A DNA stretch of 44,736 bases, from positions 1 through 44,736 of the IMG/VR virus record IMGVR_UViG_3300025030_000191, one strand, 5' to 3'. Positions within the stretch are counted from its first letter, which is position 1; every line of letters starts with the position of its first letter. The position numbers and the translations under genes are program-made. This DNA is from a virus. Positions 22,825-30,482 of this stretch are shown here, piece after piece. The notes beneath the pieces were generated by a model that did no database searches, was not told the DNA's origin, and saw only the letters and a list, made by a program, of their open reading frames with translations.

Positions 22825-23733
22825 ATGGAAGACACTAAATTAAAGGAAGCTTTTGCAGCGGCTGCTAAGGATCGTAATAAACGGGATGCTTTGGCTGCAA
22901 TTATCACTGAGTTCGTTCAGCCCAACCACATTGCGGTTGACTTTATGAGTATGCTGCTCGACTCTCGCTCTCTGCAACCCGGTGATAGCCTGGTTGTGAA
23001 GCAGCGCAAGGGTATGAAAGTTCGGACGCTTGTCCCCGGTTCCATCCATCTTGGTAGTGAGATTACCGTTACGGAACGTATGAACTATGTTCTGGACGGT
23101 GCTAATATCAAAGTTGGTTGGGGTGCTTGGGATATGGAATCCGGTGAAATTGGTACCCTGTCCGATATTCGTGGAGAAATGGCTGCGAAGATGCGTGATT
23201 ATTTTATGAATAAGATTTTCACTGCTTTGACCACAGTCTGGACTGCTGCGAATACTCCTGACAACTTCACCCAGGTTGCTACCGCCGTCACCGCTACCGC
23301 CCTGGAAGATGCTATTGACAATATCAATCAGACCGCTGGCGGTGTGAAAGCCGTCGTTGGTATCCGTTCTCTGATGACCCCGATCACCAAGTTCGGTGCT
23401 TTCTGGGACAATGGCTCGGGTACTACGGTTGGCGTTGATGGTCAGTTGGCTGAAGTTGTGGCTCGCGGTTCTCTGGGTCGCTATTATGGTGCCCCCTTGA
23501 TTGCTTTGAATCAGCAATGGGATAACCCTGAAGATCATAACACCCTGCTCCCCACGGATAAGATCCTGGTGATCGGTAACAATGTTGGTGACTTCATTAC
23601 CTACGGTGATGTTCGCACCAAGATGTGGGATGATATGGCCCCCACTCCCCCGTACACTTGGCTGGAAATGTATCAGCAGTTCGGTCTGTTGATTTCGAAG
23701 GCTGAGGGTATTCACGTAATCAAGATTGTCTAA
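22825..23733 (+). CDS. Major capsid protein, HK97-like
   Basis: 302 aa, with CGGAGG upstream of ATG 22825. Features that fit an HK97-type capsid: an N-terminal helix region (LAAIITEFVQPNHIAVDFMS), beta-rich P-domain-like parts (KVRTLVPGSIHLGSEITVTE), a long spine helix (EIGTLSDIRGEMAAKMRDYF) and a C-terminal domain with GVDGQLAEVVARGSLGRYYG and a conserved small-protein end (GLLISKAEGIHVIKIV). Codon use is strongly biased to C/G-ending codons. A hairpin terminator follows directly. Position after portal, protease and decoration is canonical. Confidence 0.85.
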   Translation: MEDTKLKEAFAAAAKDRNKRDALAAIITEFVQPNHIAVDFMSMLLDSRSLQPGDSLVVKQRKGMKVRTLVPGSIHLGSEITVTERMNYVLDGANIKVGWGAWDMESGEIGTLSDIRGEMAAKMRDYFMNKIFTALTTVWTAANTPDNFTQVATAVTATALEDAIDNINQTAGGVKAVVGIRSLMTPITKFGAFWDNGSGTTVGVDGQLAEVVARGSLGRYYGAPLIALNQQWDNPEDHNTLLPTDKILVIGNNVGDFITYGDVRTKMWDDMAPTPPYTWLEMYQQFGLLISKAEGIHVIKIV

Positions 23734-23743
23734 GGACTAAGTT

Positions 23744-23779
23744 GGGGGAGGGTTTAGGCCCTCCCCCACTAAAATTTTT
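23744..23779 (+). terminator. Rho-independent terminator after the capsid gene
   Basis: A 9-bp GC stem GGGGGAGGG/CCCTCCCCC (23744-23752 with 23759-23767), six-base loop, then ACTAAAATTTTT. The T-run starts seven bases after the stem, so stopping may be only partial, allowing read-through to the connector and tail genes. Confidence 0.75.
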
Positions 23780-23801
23780 CTTTGAAAGGATATGTAAATT
23801 A

Positions 23802-24299
23802 ATGCAACAGGATATTATTGATTCAGTAGTTTTTTCGAAAATGCAGGTGAATGAACCCTATGCTAGTTACAAGAAAACCACTGTTGGCAAGGTTCATGTT
23901 ATGGTAATCAACCCGTGGTCGAATAAACCTGAAGGACGTATTCTTAAGGGTGATCCTCGTAAACTCGAGGATGATATGATCGTTGATACCTGGTCAGAAC
24001 AACAGGATACTTATTTTACTCGGATGAATCGGCAGCTTTTCAATATCGGTGCAATTATCAAATTCAACCGTCCAACCACGGTTCCTGAACGTAGCCCGAA
24101 TGAGATGACTGACGCAGAAGTTGCAGAAGCCGTAAATTTCCAGTACCTGAAGCTGACCTCCCTGTTGAATAAGATCACCGCCGAAGCTACCGTAAAGCGT
24201 CTTCTGGATACAGCAGAAGCTGAAGGTAAATCAGCAAAAATGCAGAAAGCAATTGAAGCACGGCTTGCAGAGATCCAGCGAGCCGAGTTTGGTGAGTAA
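23802..24299 (+). CDS. Hypothetical head protein
   Basis: 165 aa from ATG 23802, with GAAAGGA 11 bases upstream; any longer start would begin inside the terminator stem. The first half is beta-rich and basic (KTTVGKVHVMVINPWSNKPE), the second half helical (LKLTSLLNKITAEATVKRLL). It overlaps the next gene by one base. The place after the capsid suggests a head-completion or capsid-associated role; the family is not recognised. Confidence 0.65.
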   Translation: MQQDIIDSVVFSKMQVNEPYASYKKTTVGKVHVMVINPWSNKPEGRILKGDPRKLEDDMIVDTWSEQQDTYFTRMNRQLFNIGAIIKFNRPTTVPERSPNEMTDAEVAEAVNFQYLKLTSLLNKITAEATVKRLLDTAEAEGKSAKMQKAIEARLAEIQRAEFGE

Positions 24300-24805
24300 T
24301 GCCAATTTCCGTAGCCACGAACTTAGATTACTTAATTGAAGATTTAAGGGTTCAGCTTGGTGATACCGATTCTACAGCGTATCGCTACTTAGATGAGTGG
24401 CTTAGAACGTCATTAGTTATGGGTGTTAAAGCCCTCCAACGGTGGTGGAATTATAAGTATCTGATTGACGATACTTATAATATTTATAGGAATCCTGGTG
24501 GGACCTATATTTTCCCTAACCCCCCTATTATCGAACCTGGTGATGAAAGACCCATTGTTTTAATGTCCTCAATTGTAACAAAAGAGGGTACATTACAAGG
24601 TAGTGCATGGACTGTTGGTAGCTGGAAGGACGCAGAGATTTCTTACTCTAATATTGAAGCATCAAAATTGCGTCAAGCCTCTTTGGCTAAGGACTGGGAA
24701 GAGTTAACCTCGATTCTAAAAATCCCACAGAAAAAGTTACTAAACAGTTACAAGTCTACTCTTCCAGGATTTAAGGATAACCCATACGAAGTAAATGGGA
24801 AATGA
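24299..24805 (+). CDS. Probable head-tail connector (adaptor) protein
   Basis: 168 aa. It opens with YLIEDLRVQLGDTDSTAYRY and a helical LDEWLRTSLVMGVKALQRWW, similar in layout to gp6-like adaptors that bind under the portal (helix bundle with N-terminal LxxLRxxLGD). A beta segment (NIYRNPGGTYIFPNPPIIEP) follows. Position right after the capsid genes matches this role. The likeness is short but the D-L-R-x-x-L-G-D start is a common connector feature. Confidence 0.65.
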   Translation: MPISVATNLDYLIEDLRVQLGDTDSTAYRYLDEWLRTSLVMGVKALQRWWNYKYLIDDTYNIYRNPGGTYIFPNPPIIEPGDERPIVLMSSIVTKEGTLQGSAWTVGSWKDAEISYSNIEASKLRQASLAKDWEELTSILKIPQKKLLNSYKSTLPGFKDNPYEVNGK

Positions 24806-24817
24806 AAGGAATAGGAA

Positions 24818-25990
24818 GTGAAAAAAGTTTTGATTATTGCGGACAGCCCGTCAACTCCGACAGGCTTTAGTCAAGTTATTCATAATATCTTTAAGAACCT
24901 TACAAATAAATACGAGCTAATTCAGTTGGGTGTGAATTACTTTGGTGATCCACATGAAATTGAATGGCCTATCTACCCAGCCTCTATTCGAGGGGATATC
25001 TGGGGATTTAGTCGGATTCCGGAGCTCGTAGCGAAAAAGCCGGATTTGATTTTTATTTTGAATGATGTTTGGGTTATTGCCAAATATCTGAAGGAAATCA
25101 AGAAGGCATATGATAAACAGATTCTCCCGAACATTGTCGTTTATTTCCCCGTAGACTCGTCAGAATTTGACCCGGAGTGGTTCACCGATTTCGATATTGT
25201 GAATAGGGCGGTTGTTTATACAAAGTTCGGTTACGATGTTGTAAGGACAGCAGTTCCTCAAATGGAACTGGATATCGTTCCTCATGGGATCAATAAAAAG
25301 CACTTCTGCAAGTTGTTTAGAACTCAAGAAGAAAAGCAAGCCCTGAAGAAGATTCTGTACCCAGATCGGGAAGACTTTTACAACTCTTTTATTGTACTGA
25401 ATCGTAACCGAAACCAGCCTAGAAAGAAGATTGATGCTACTATTGAGGGCTTTGCACAATTTGCAAAGAATAAACCTGAGAATGTAAAACTCCATCTTCA
25501 TATGGGACTAAAGGATGCAGGATGGGATATCGCCAAACTTTGTAGACGTTTTGGTGTTGAAGAGCGTCTCATTGTAACAAACGGGACTCGACAAATACAA
25601 ACCGTCCCTGTTGCTAAACTTAACTTAATTGCAAATGCCTCGGACGTGGGTGTTAATACCTCCTTTGGCGAGGGTTGGGGTCTTTGTAATGCTGAAGATG
25701 CCTCCGTTGGGATTCCCCAAATTGTTCCAGATAACAGCGCATCTGCTGAATTGTTTAGAGATATTGGTCTACTGATTCCAATCTCTTTATGGACCCGTCA
25801 ACCGGATACTATGACCCTCGGTGGGTTAGTTTCTGCTGACGGGCTTGCTCAAAATCTTGAGGAACTTTATCAGCAACCGGGGTTATATGCCAATCTGGCA
25901 CTTCTATCAGAAGAGAAGTTTAATAATCCCATCTATGATTGGGAGAATGTCTCAGCTAGATTTGCTACAATTTTCGATGAGGTATTGTGA
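24818..25990 (+). CDS. GT4-family (GT-B fold) glycosyltransferase within the head module
   Basis: 390 aa from GTG 24818. The N-terminal half starts VLIIADSPSTPTGFSQVIHN, the donor domain has VLNRNRNQPRKKIDATIEGF and the late motif FGEGWGLCNAEDASVGIPQI, which contains the E-x7-E pair of GT4 retaining transferases (residues about 285-293). SASAELFRDIGLLIP closes the domain. It is inserted between connector genes, in the structural operon and overlapping the next gene by 4 bp, so it is expressed late. Sugar attachment to a virion protein is an attractive inference, unproven. Confidence 0.9.
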   Translation: MKKVLIIADSPSTPTGFSQVIHNIFKNLTNKYELIQLGVNYFGDPHEIEWPIYPASIRGDIWGFSRIPELVAKKPDLIFILNDVWVIAKYLKEIKKAYDKQILPNIVVYFPVDSSEFDPEWFTDFDIVNRAVVYTKFGYDVVRTAVPQMELDIVPHGINKKHFCKLFRTQEEKQALKKILYPDREDFYNSFIVLNRNRNQPRKKIDATIEGFAQFAKNKPENVKLHLHMGLKDAGWDIAKLCRRFGVEERLIVTNGTRQIQTVPVAKLNLIANASDVGVNTSFGEGWGLCNAEDASVGIPQIVPDNSASAELFRDIGLLIPISLWTRQPDTMTLGGLVSADGLAQNLEELYQQPGLYANLALLSEEKFNNPIYDWENVSARFATIFDEVL

Positions 25991-26433
25991 CCTATATCGT
26001 TTTTCCAAGTAATACTGTAGATATTATCGACTCCATTCGTGGAGCTATTGGGAGAATTGCTACATTCAATGTTGTAGCTTCCTCTGTGGCTTGCACTACT
26101 TGTGGGGTTGACCCCATTACAGGGGATGCGCTCGATGCTTTTTGTCCTACCTGTTCTGGAGAGGGATATATCTATACCTACAGTGGGACAGAAATCTCAG
26201 GACATATTACTTGGGGTGTTTCTGAATTACTTGGATGGGAACGTGGTGGACAAACCGATGTCGGGGATTGTAGAGTTCAAATTAAATATACTGTAGCCAA
26301 TGAAGCAACTGTAAATGATGCGATATCAGTAACAGTTGATAATAGGACTATGGACATTAAATCGAGAATCTTACGCGGTGTACCCGAGATTAATAGGATT
26401 CTCGTGGATTGTGTAGAAAGGGATAAAAACTGA
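25987..26433 (+). CDS. Head-tail joining-like protein with DnaJ-type zinc motif
   Basis: 148 aa from GTG 25987, overlapping the glycosyltransferase stop. Residues about 35-62 hold ACTTCGVDPITGDALDAFCP then TCSGEG; the two C-x2-C pairs, the second as C-x-x-C-x-G-x-G, form a DnaJ-like zinc ribbon seen in some phage neck proteins. The rest is beta-rich (DCRVQIKYTVANEATVNDAI), like neck proteins. Function as a neck component is inferred from location between connector and tail tube. Confidence 0.6.
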   Translation: MTYIVFPSNTVDIIDSIRGAIGRIATFNVVASSVACTTCGVDPITGDALDAFCPTCSGEGYIYTYSGTEISGHITWGVSELLGWERGGQTDVGDCRVQIKYTVANEATVNDAISVTVDNRTMDIKSRILRGVPEINRILVDCVERDKN

Positions 26434-26657
26434 TGAGTAATGGTATAATTATTCAAGGTGTGGATGCAGAAGATATCATAAAATTTATTTCCTCAAAGAA
26501 CAAGAAAATGCAGGCAATTTTCTTAAAACAGCTTGAGGATGCGCTTGGGCCTGAAACCCAAGAATTTAGAGCGGTTAGAAAACTATTTCTTGATTACTCT
26601 AATGGATATAAAAGAGCAGTTCTTTCAGCAGTATTTGGTGATGTAGAGCGAGAATAA
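26433..26657 (+). CDS. Small helical hypothetical protein
   Basis: 74 aa, overlaps the previous stop by one base (TGATG). Mostly helical (EDIIKFISSKNKKMQAIFLK, FRAVRKLFLDYSNGYKRAVL). No motif recognised. It belongs to the neck gene block by position. Confidence 0.55.
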   Translation: MSNGIIIQGVDAEDIIKFISSKNKKMQAIFLKQLEDALGPETQEFRAVRKLFLDYSNGYKRAVLSAVFGDVERE

Positions 26658-26659
26658 AC

Positions 26660-27730
26660 ATGGCTGATGATAAAGTACAATACAGTGTTCCAGATATATT
26701 TGGTACTGTAGATCATTTTTCAGCTGATGATATTTTCAAAGAAGAAGCCAAAATTGTTGAGGATATTGATAGGTCGAGAAGGCTGATTGAGAGTGCCCTA
26801 GATGAGCTTCTTGATGGTACTTCAGACCTATCAGATGGTGATAAAGACCATGCTAGTATCCTAGCTTTTGAACAAGCAGCAAATCTTGTAGATGAGGTAG
26901 GACTGGGGATTCTTCTAAAGCACGTTAGAAAGGCACTTTATACCAGCGGGGAATTTAATTATGCTGCTTTTGTAAATCAAATGGTTGGTGCCTGTACATT
27001 AAAATACCCTGAGATGGTTGATGTTGTTCATGATACTGAGAACAACAAAATCATTACTTCTGTGGATTTTTCTCCTTTAGGTGATATAGAGCTCTATGCT
27101 GCTGCCGTAGAAACAGTTAGAGAACAACTACAGAGTGATAAAGAAATGCAGGTTGTAGCAGACCCGGGTATGAGAAGTCATTTCTGGAAAGAGAAGATCT
27201 ATGGTGCTGGTCGAGAAGGTAGGATGGTACTTCGAAGGAAGTATAACCGGCAAACAAAAGAATATGAAATGGTTGATGTCACTGATAGCTTTGCCGAGAA
27301 ATATGACAGTACAATTGCTGCCCGGTTAAATCTCTTCAACAATGATGAAGCACCATTTTGGCCCCTTTTGGAGTATGGACATTCTGCTTATGGTGCTGGA
27401 GGTGGGGGAACCGCTTACCCGAAGCTAAGGGGACAGCATTTCATCAGTAAAATCGGAAAAGAAATTGATGATGTTTTCAAGAGTGTTTATTACGACCTTC
27501 GTGGAAAACTCCGAGAGAAAATTCTCGACAGAAAACAAGCTCTTCTCCGAGACCTAGAACAACAAGATATGGAACAACCAGCGGGTATCCGTGCGGTAAG
27601 GGATAACTACGTTCTTGTTGATCAGACTGAAAAAGTTTATGTTGAGGTTTACAGGGGTAAACAAAACAAGGACGTTACAAAATTTCGTTCAAAACGAACA
27701 GGACGTTTTACAAAAGAGTCTGGGGATTAA
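26660..27730 (+). CDS. Putative neck / tail-completion protein
   Basis: 356 aa. The N-terminal half is acidic helical (FKEEAKIVEDIDRSRRLIES, HASILAFEQAANLVDEVGLG). The C-terminal half contains PFWPLLEYGHSAYGAGGGGT then YPKLRGQHFISKIGKEID, similar in order to the E-[FY]-G-T/S ... P-F signature of HK97 gp10-like neck proteins, and it ends basic (KFRSKRTGRFTKESGD). The position two genes before the tail tube agrees. The long N-terminal extension is unusual for that family, so the call is tentative. Confidence 0.5.
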   Translation: MADDKVQYSVPDIFGTVDHFSADDIFKEEAKIVEDIDRSRRLIESALDELLDGTSDLSDGDKDHASILAFEQAANLVDEVGLGILLKHVRKALYTSGEFNYAAFVNQMVGACTLKYPEMVDVVHDTENNKIITSVDFSPLGDIELYAAAVETVREQLQSDKEMQVVADPGMRSHFWKEKIYGAGREGRMVLRRKYNRQTKEYEMVDVTDSFAEKYDSTIAARLNLFNNDEAPFWPLLEYGHSAYGAGGGGTAYPKLRGQHFISKIGKEIDDVFKSVYYDLRGKLREKILDRKQALLRDLEQQDMEQPAGIRAVRDNYVLVDQTEKVYVEVYRGKQNKDVTKFRSKRTGRFTKESGD

Positions 27731-27733
27731 CAT

Positions 27734-28180
27734 ATGTACAGAGAACGAAAAGAAGATATGGCGGTCTATTATTGGGCAGAGAGTCTTTTTACAGATGTTA
27801 ATGGAATTACCATTGCAGACGGTTTCCCCGAAACTATTTTGACCCTCCCAACGATTGCTGTAGATAATGATAATCTTTATTTTCAACGTTTTGAACTTGG
27901 TAATAGAGATACTAGTACGACTAGAACTTGGTATATTGAAGTATATGCTAAGAATAAAACCCAAAGAGACGAGTTTGCATACCGAATTGCTCACTCTTTA
28001 AAAGAGTCAATTCCTGTTTATGACTACGACCTGGGTTTCCCCCCAACGGATTTACCGAAACTGGGAAATCTAGTTACTGATAATATTCAGATCAAATTTG
28101 TTAGGATACGTCCCGAACTAACAGAGAAATTATACTGGCGAGCTGAAGTAATGTTCACTGCGACGCTAGATAAACCGTAA
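27734..28180 (+). CDS. Putative tail terminator protein
   Basis: 148 aa, from ATG 27734; an internal ATG at 27758 with GAAAAGAAG upstream is also possible. Alternating beta strands and one long helix (KNKTQRDEFAYRIAHSLKES) fit the lambda gpU fold, and the gene sits directly before the tail tube gene as tail terminators do. No specific motif is visible, so the role comes from position and size. Confidence 0.55.
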   Translation: MYRERKEDMAVYYWAESLFTDVNGITIADGFPETILTLPTIAVDNDNLYFQRFELGNRDTSTTRTWYIEVYAKNKTQRDEFAYRIAHSLKESIPVYDYDLGFPPTDLPKLGNLVTDNIQIKFVRIRPELTEKLYWRAEVMFTATLDKP

Positions 28181-28197
28181 TTGGAGGATACAACTTA

Positions 28198-29388
28198 ATG
28201 GCGAAACGTCTTTCAATTCCTTCTCAGCACGTCGGTCTGCGCTTGATCGGCCCTGCTGACACTTACTTCGCCTCCAGAATTCAGAGAGTCGGTTTAAACA
28301 CGGATATCCCCGCTACGGATATTGATGAGTTGGGAAATCCCAATAAGGTCGGTATCGTGCGTGATACTCCGAATGTTACTGTGACCTTCTCGGCGTATGA
28401 TGTTGGTATTAAACTGTGGGCAGCTCTCACGGGTAATAGTTCCTCTTCTTATCCAGCCTTAGGGGTAGCCCTGGGCTCTTTGGATGAGGCTGATGTTGCT
28501 ATTTACATCCGTGATGAAGATGTCGCAGATTATGCCAAGACTATTCATGGTCGTAGATTACAGGTACGCGATTTCTCATTCAATTATTCTGTTGATGGCG
28601 AAGCAACTGAGGACTATACTCTAATCGGTTCTGAGAAGCGGTTGTTAAAGTTTGACGTTGTGGCTGATCGTTATGTGACCGGCACGACTTCCTTTACTCT
28701 GACTCAGACCCCGTTGCAATTGAAAAATGGTAACTACCTCTTGTCCGTTATTCTCGATGGAGAATATTTGGAAGAGGTTACGGGTACCCCAGCTACTGGT
28801 CAGTATAGTGTCTCTGGCACTACCTTGACCACGTATGATTCCCGTTCAGCACAGTTGATTGCTGTTTACCATGCAAACCCAACCGGAACTAACTGGACGG
28901 ATATTTCCGACGATTCTCTCCCTGTTGCTATTCGTGGCCGGGATAATATTATCAAGATCTCCGCTAACCAGATTGATCGTGTACAGAGCGTTACGATTAA
29001 TGGTTCCCTGAATGTCCAGCCTGTAAAGGAAATGGGCAACCGGGCTATTGTAGGCTATCAAAAACAGGTTCCTAGTGTTGAAGGTACGATTACCGTACTT
29101 GATACTGATACTGAACTTGTTGACCTGTTAGCTACAGGTTCTATCAACTCCGGTGAATACGAGTTCCAGCTTGGTGAAGGCTGTACCGGCAGTGGTTTGA
29201 ACCTTGTGGTGGAGATCCTCGATCCTTGTGATACCACGTCTCCCTACACTGTTCTGAAGACCGTTGTCGTGGCTGGACTGACTGTTGTAGGTGATTCGTT
29301 TACCTCCAACGTTAACAACAATGCGACTCAGACGTTCAACTGGCGTTCTGAGAGTGGTTTGCTGACCGTCTATTCTGGCGCTGTCTAA
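28198..29388 (+). CDS. Major tail tube protein
   Basis: 396 aa, preceded by a strong GGAGG site. It is beta-rich throughout (LRLIGPADTYFASRIQRVGL; SAYDVGIKLWAALTGNSSSS), has threonine/serine-rich Ig-like stretches and a hydrophobic end. Codons favour C/G endings as in the capsid genes. It lies between the tail terminator and the assembly chaperone, the fixed place of the tube gene. It is longer than lambda gpV (246 aa), probably because of an added surface domain. A terminator follows. No sheath gene is nearby. Confidence 0.8.
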   Translation: MAKRLSIPSQHVGLRLIGPADTYFASRIQRVGLNTDIPATDIDELGNPNKVGIVRDTPNVTVTFSAYDVGIKLWAALTGNSSSSYPALGVALGSLDEADVAIYIRDEDVADYAKTIHGRRLQVRDFSFNYSVDGEATEDYTLIGSEKRLLKFDVVADRYVTGTTSFTLTQTPLQLKNGNYLLSVILDGEYLEEVTGTPATGQYSVSGTTLTTYDSRSAQLIAVYHANPTGTNWTDISDDSLPVAIRGRDNIIKISANQIDRVQSVTINGSLNVQPVKEMGNRAIVGYQKQVPSVEGTITVLDTDTELVDLLATGSINSGEYEFQLGEGCTGSGLNLVVEILDPCDTTSPYTVLKTVVVAGLTVVGDSFTSNVNNNATQTFNWRSESGLLTVYSGAV

Positions 29389-29424
29389 TAACCTGTAAAG
29401 GGCATAAGTTAAAGGTTTTCTAGG

Positions 29425-29468
29425 AACAAGGGCCAACTGTTTAAAAAGCGGTAGGCCCTTGTTTTAAT
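29425..29468 (+). terminator. Rho-independent terminator after the tail tube gene
   Basis: AACAAGGGCC (29425-29434) pairs with GGCCCTTGTT (29454-29463), with a further inner ACTG/CGGT pairing, then TTAATTT. Placed just after the tail tube and before the chaperone, it should lower expression of the tape measure and downstream genes. Confidence 0.75.
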
Positions 29469-29487
29469 TTCTCAGAAAGGATAAAAA

Positions 29488-30195
29488 ATGTTACACCCAG
29501 AACGAAATGATGTTAATATTACAAAGCTATTTGCTTGGAGTAAGGAATTTGAAATTGAGAATAGGGAAGGTAGTACAAAATACTGGGCCCGATTGCTTCC
29601 AGATAGTAGTATGAATCAAGCAAGGATTTATTCTTTGCGTAGAGCTACTGAGTTTAGAAAGAAATTGCGAAACCCGGAATCAGATGAATACGTGGCTTTT
29701 ATTCCTGATAAGGGTCTACTTGAAAAAGAAAACCTGGTTGAGTTAGCACTACTGTTAAAATCTAATTCTATTTTAAATAATATCGAAGAAGATTTTGATT
29801 ATCCAATGCCGAAGGAACCAAAAGAAAACGCTACTCAGGAAGAACAAGAACTGTACCAGGCAGAAATTGATGCTTGGGAGGATGGGCGTTCCGCTGCTAT
29901 CCGTAAACAATTACTCAAAGTAATTGGTAAAGAGCGGGAAAAGATTGCAGACCGCCCCTTTGATATTCTCTATGCAGAATACGCTAAAGAAGTCGAAGAC
30001 GATCTTTGTCAGAAAGAATTAATTAGAGCGTTCAGGGATGCTTGTGTATATTTTGGTACTTATACAGATCCAGAATTAACCACTCCATTTTTTCATGCCA
30101 TCGAAGATGTTTTGAATCTTCCTGAAGAAGTTAAAAATACTTTTATTCAGAATTACGTTTCTCTTGAATTATCTACTCAGCAGCTAAAAAAATAG
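29488..30195 (+). CDS. Tail assembly chaperone, short form (gpG-like)
   Basis: 235 aa, from ATG 29488 after AGAAAGGA. Helical and highly acidic (FDYPMPKEPKENATQEEQEL; KEREKIADRPFDILYAEYAK). It ends LSTQQLKK and stops at a run of seven A, the usual site of the programmed frameshift in phage tail chaperones. It lies between tail tube and tape measure. The short form and the frameshifted form should bind the tape measure and guide tube polymerisation, as lambda gpG and gpGT do. Confidence 0.8.
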   Translation: MLHPERNDVNITKLFAWSKEFEIENREGSTKYWARLLPDSSMNQARIYSLRRATEFRKKLRNPESDEYVAFIPDKGLLEKENLVELALLLKSNSILNNIEEDFDYPMPKEPKENATQEEQELYQAEIDAWEDGRSAAIRKQLLKVIGKEREKIADRPFDILYAEYAKEVEDDLCQKELIRAFRDACVYFGTYTDPELTTPFFHAIEDVLNLPEEVKNTFIQNYVSLELSTQQLKK

Positions 30196-30482
30196 CACGG
30201 AGTAATGCTATTGCCGCAGTATGGTCGGTATCTAAAGCATTACATATTCCGCTAGACCCTAAGCTGTCTTCTCTGACAGAAATTCCATACACTATTAGTT
30301 TTGTCATCAGAAAATTACAGCAAGTAGATAATCTCAATGAATTACCAAAAGAAAAGCGTCCGCCCGATAAAATTCTTTGGGATGGTAGTTCAAAAGAACT
30401 TGAGCAGTGGATTGATAAAGTTTTTGATCGTGATAAAGCACCAGACGGAGTTAATATCGTACTAGGTGAGGTAGAACAATAA
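29488..30482 (+). CDS. Tail assembly chaperone, long -1 frameshift form (gpGT-like)
   Basis: If the ribosome slips back one base on A-AAA-AAA (30186-30192), translation continues through a second open frame, starting IARSNAIAAVWSVSKAL and ending VNIVLGEVEQ at the TAA 30480-30482. The product has 331 aa (235 shared plus 96). The extension has no start codon of its own and ends directly before the tape measure ATG at 30483, exactly as expected for gpGT-type extensions. It is the only sensible reading of the 287-bp stretch between the chaperone stop and the tape measure. Confidence 0.8.
30186..30192 (+). other. Programmed -1 ribosomal frameshift site
   Basis: The heptamer A AAA AAA in the zero frame is followed by TAG. 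A 7-bp stem-loop (30191-30197 with 30206-30212) begins at its 3' end and overlaps it, so it is an uncertain stimulator. Confidence 0.75.

Noticed and set aside
22840-23715. A 291-codon open frame on the minus strand opposite the capsid gene
   Set aside because: It is an antisense shadow caused by the biased codons of the capsid gene; no ribosome binding site or recognisable domain.
23742-23801. Longer N-terminus for the head protein at 23802
   Set aside because: The extra codons would lie in the terminator stem-loop.
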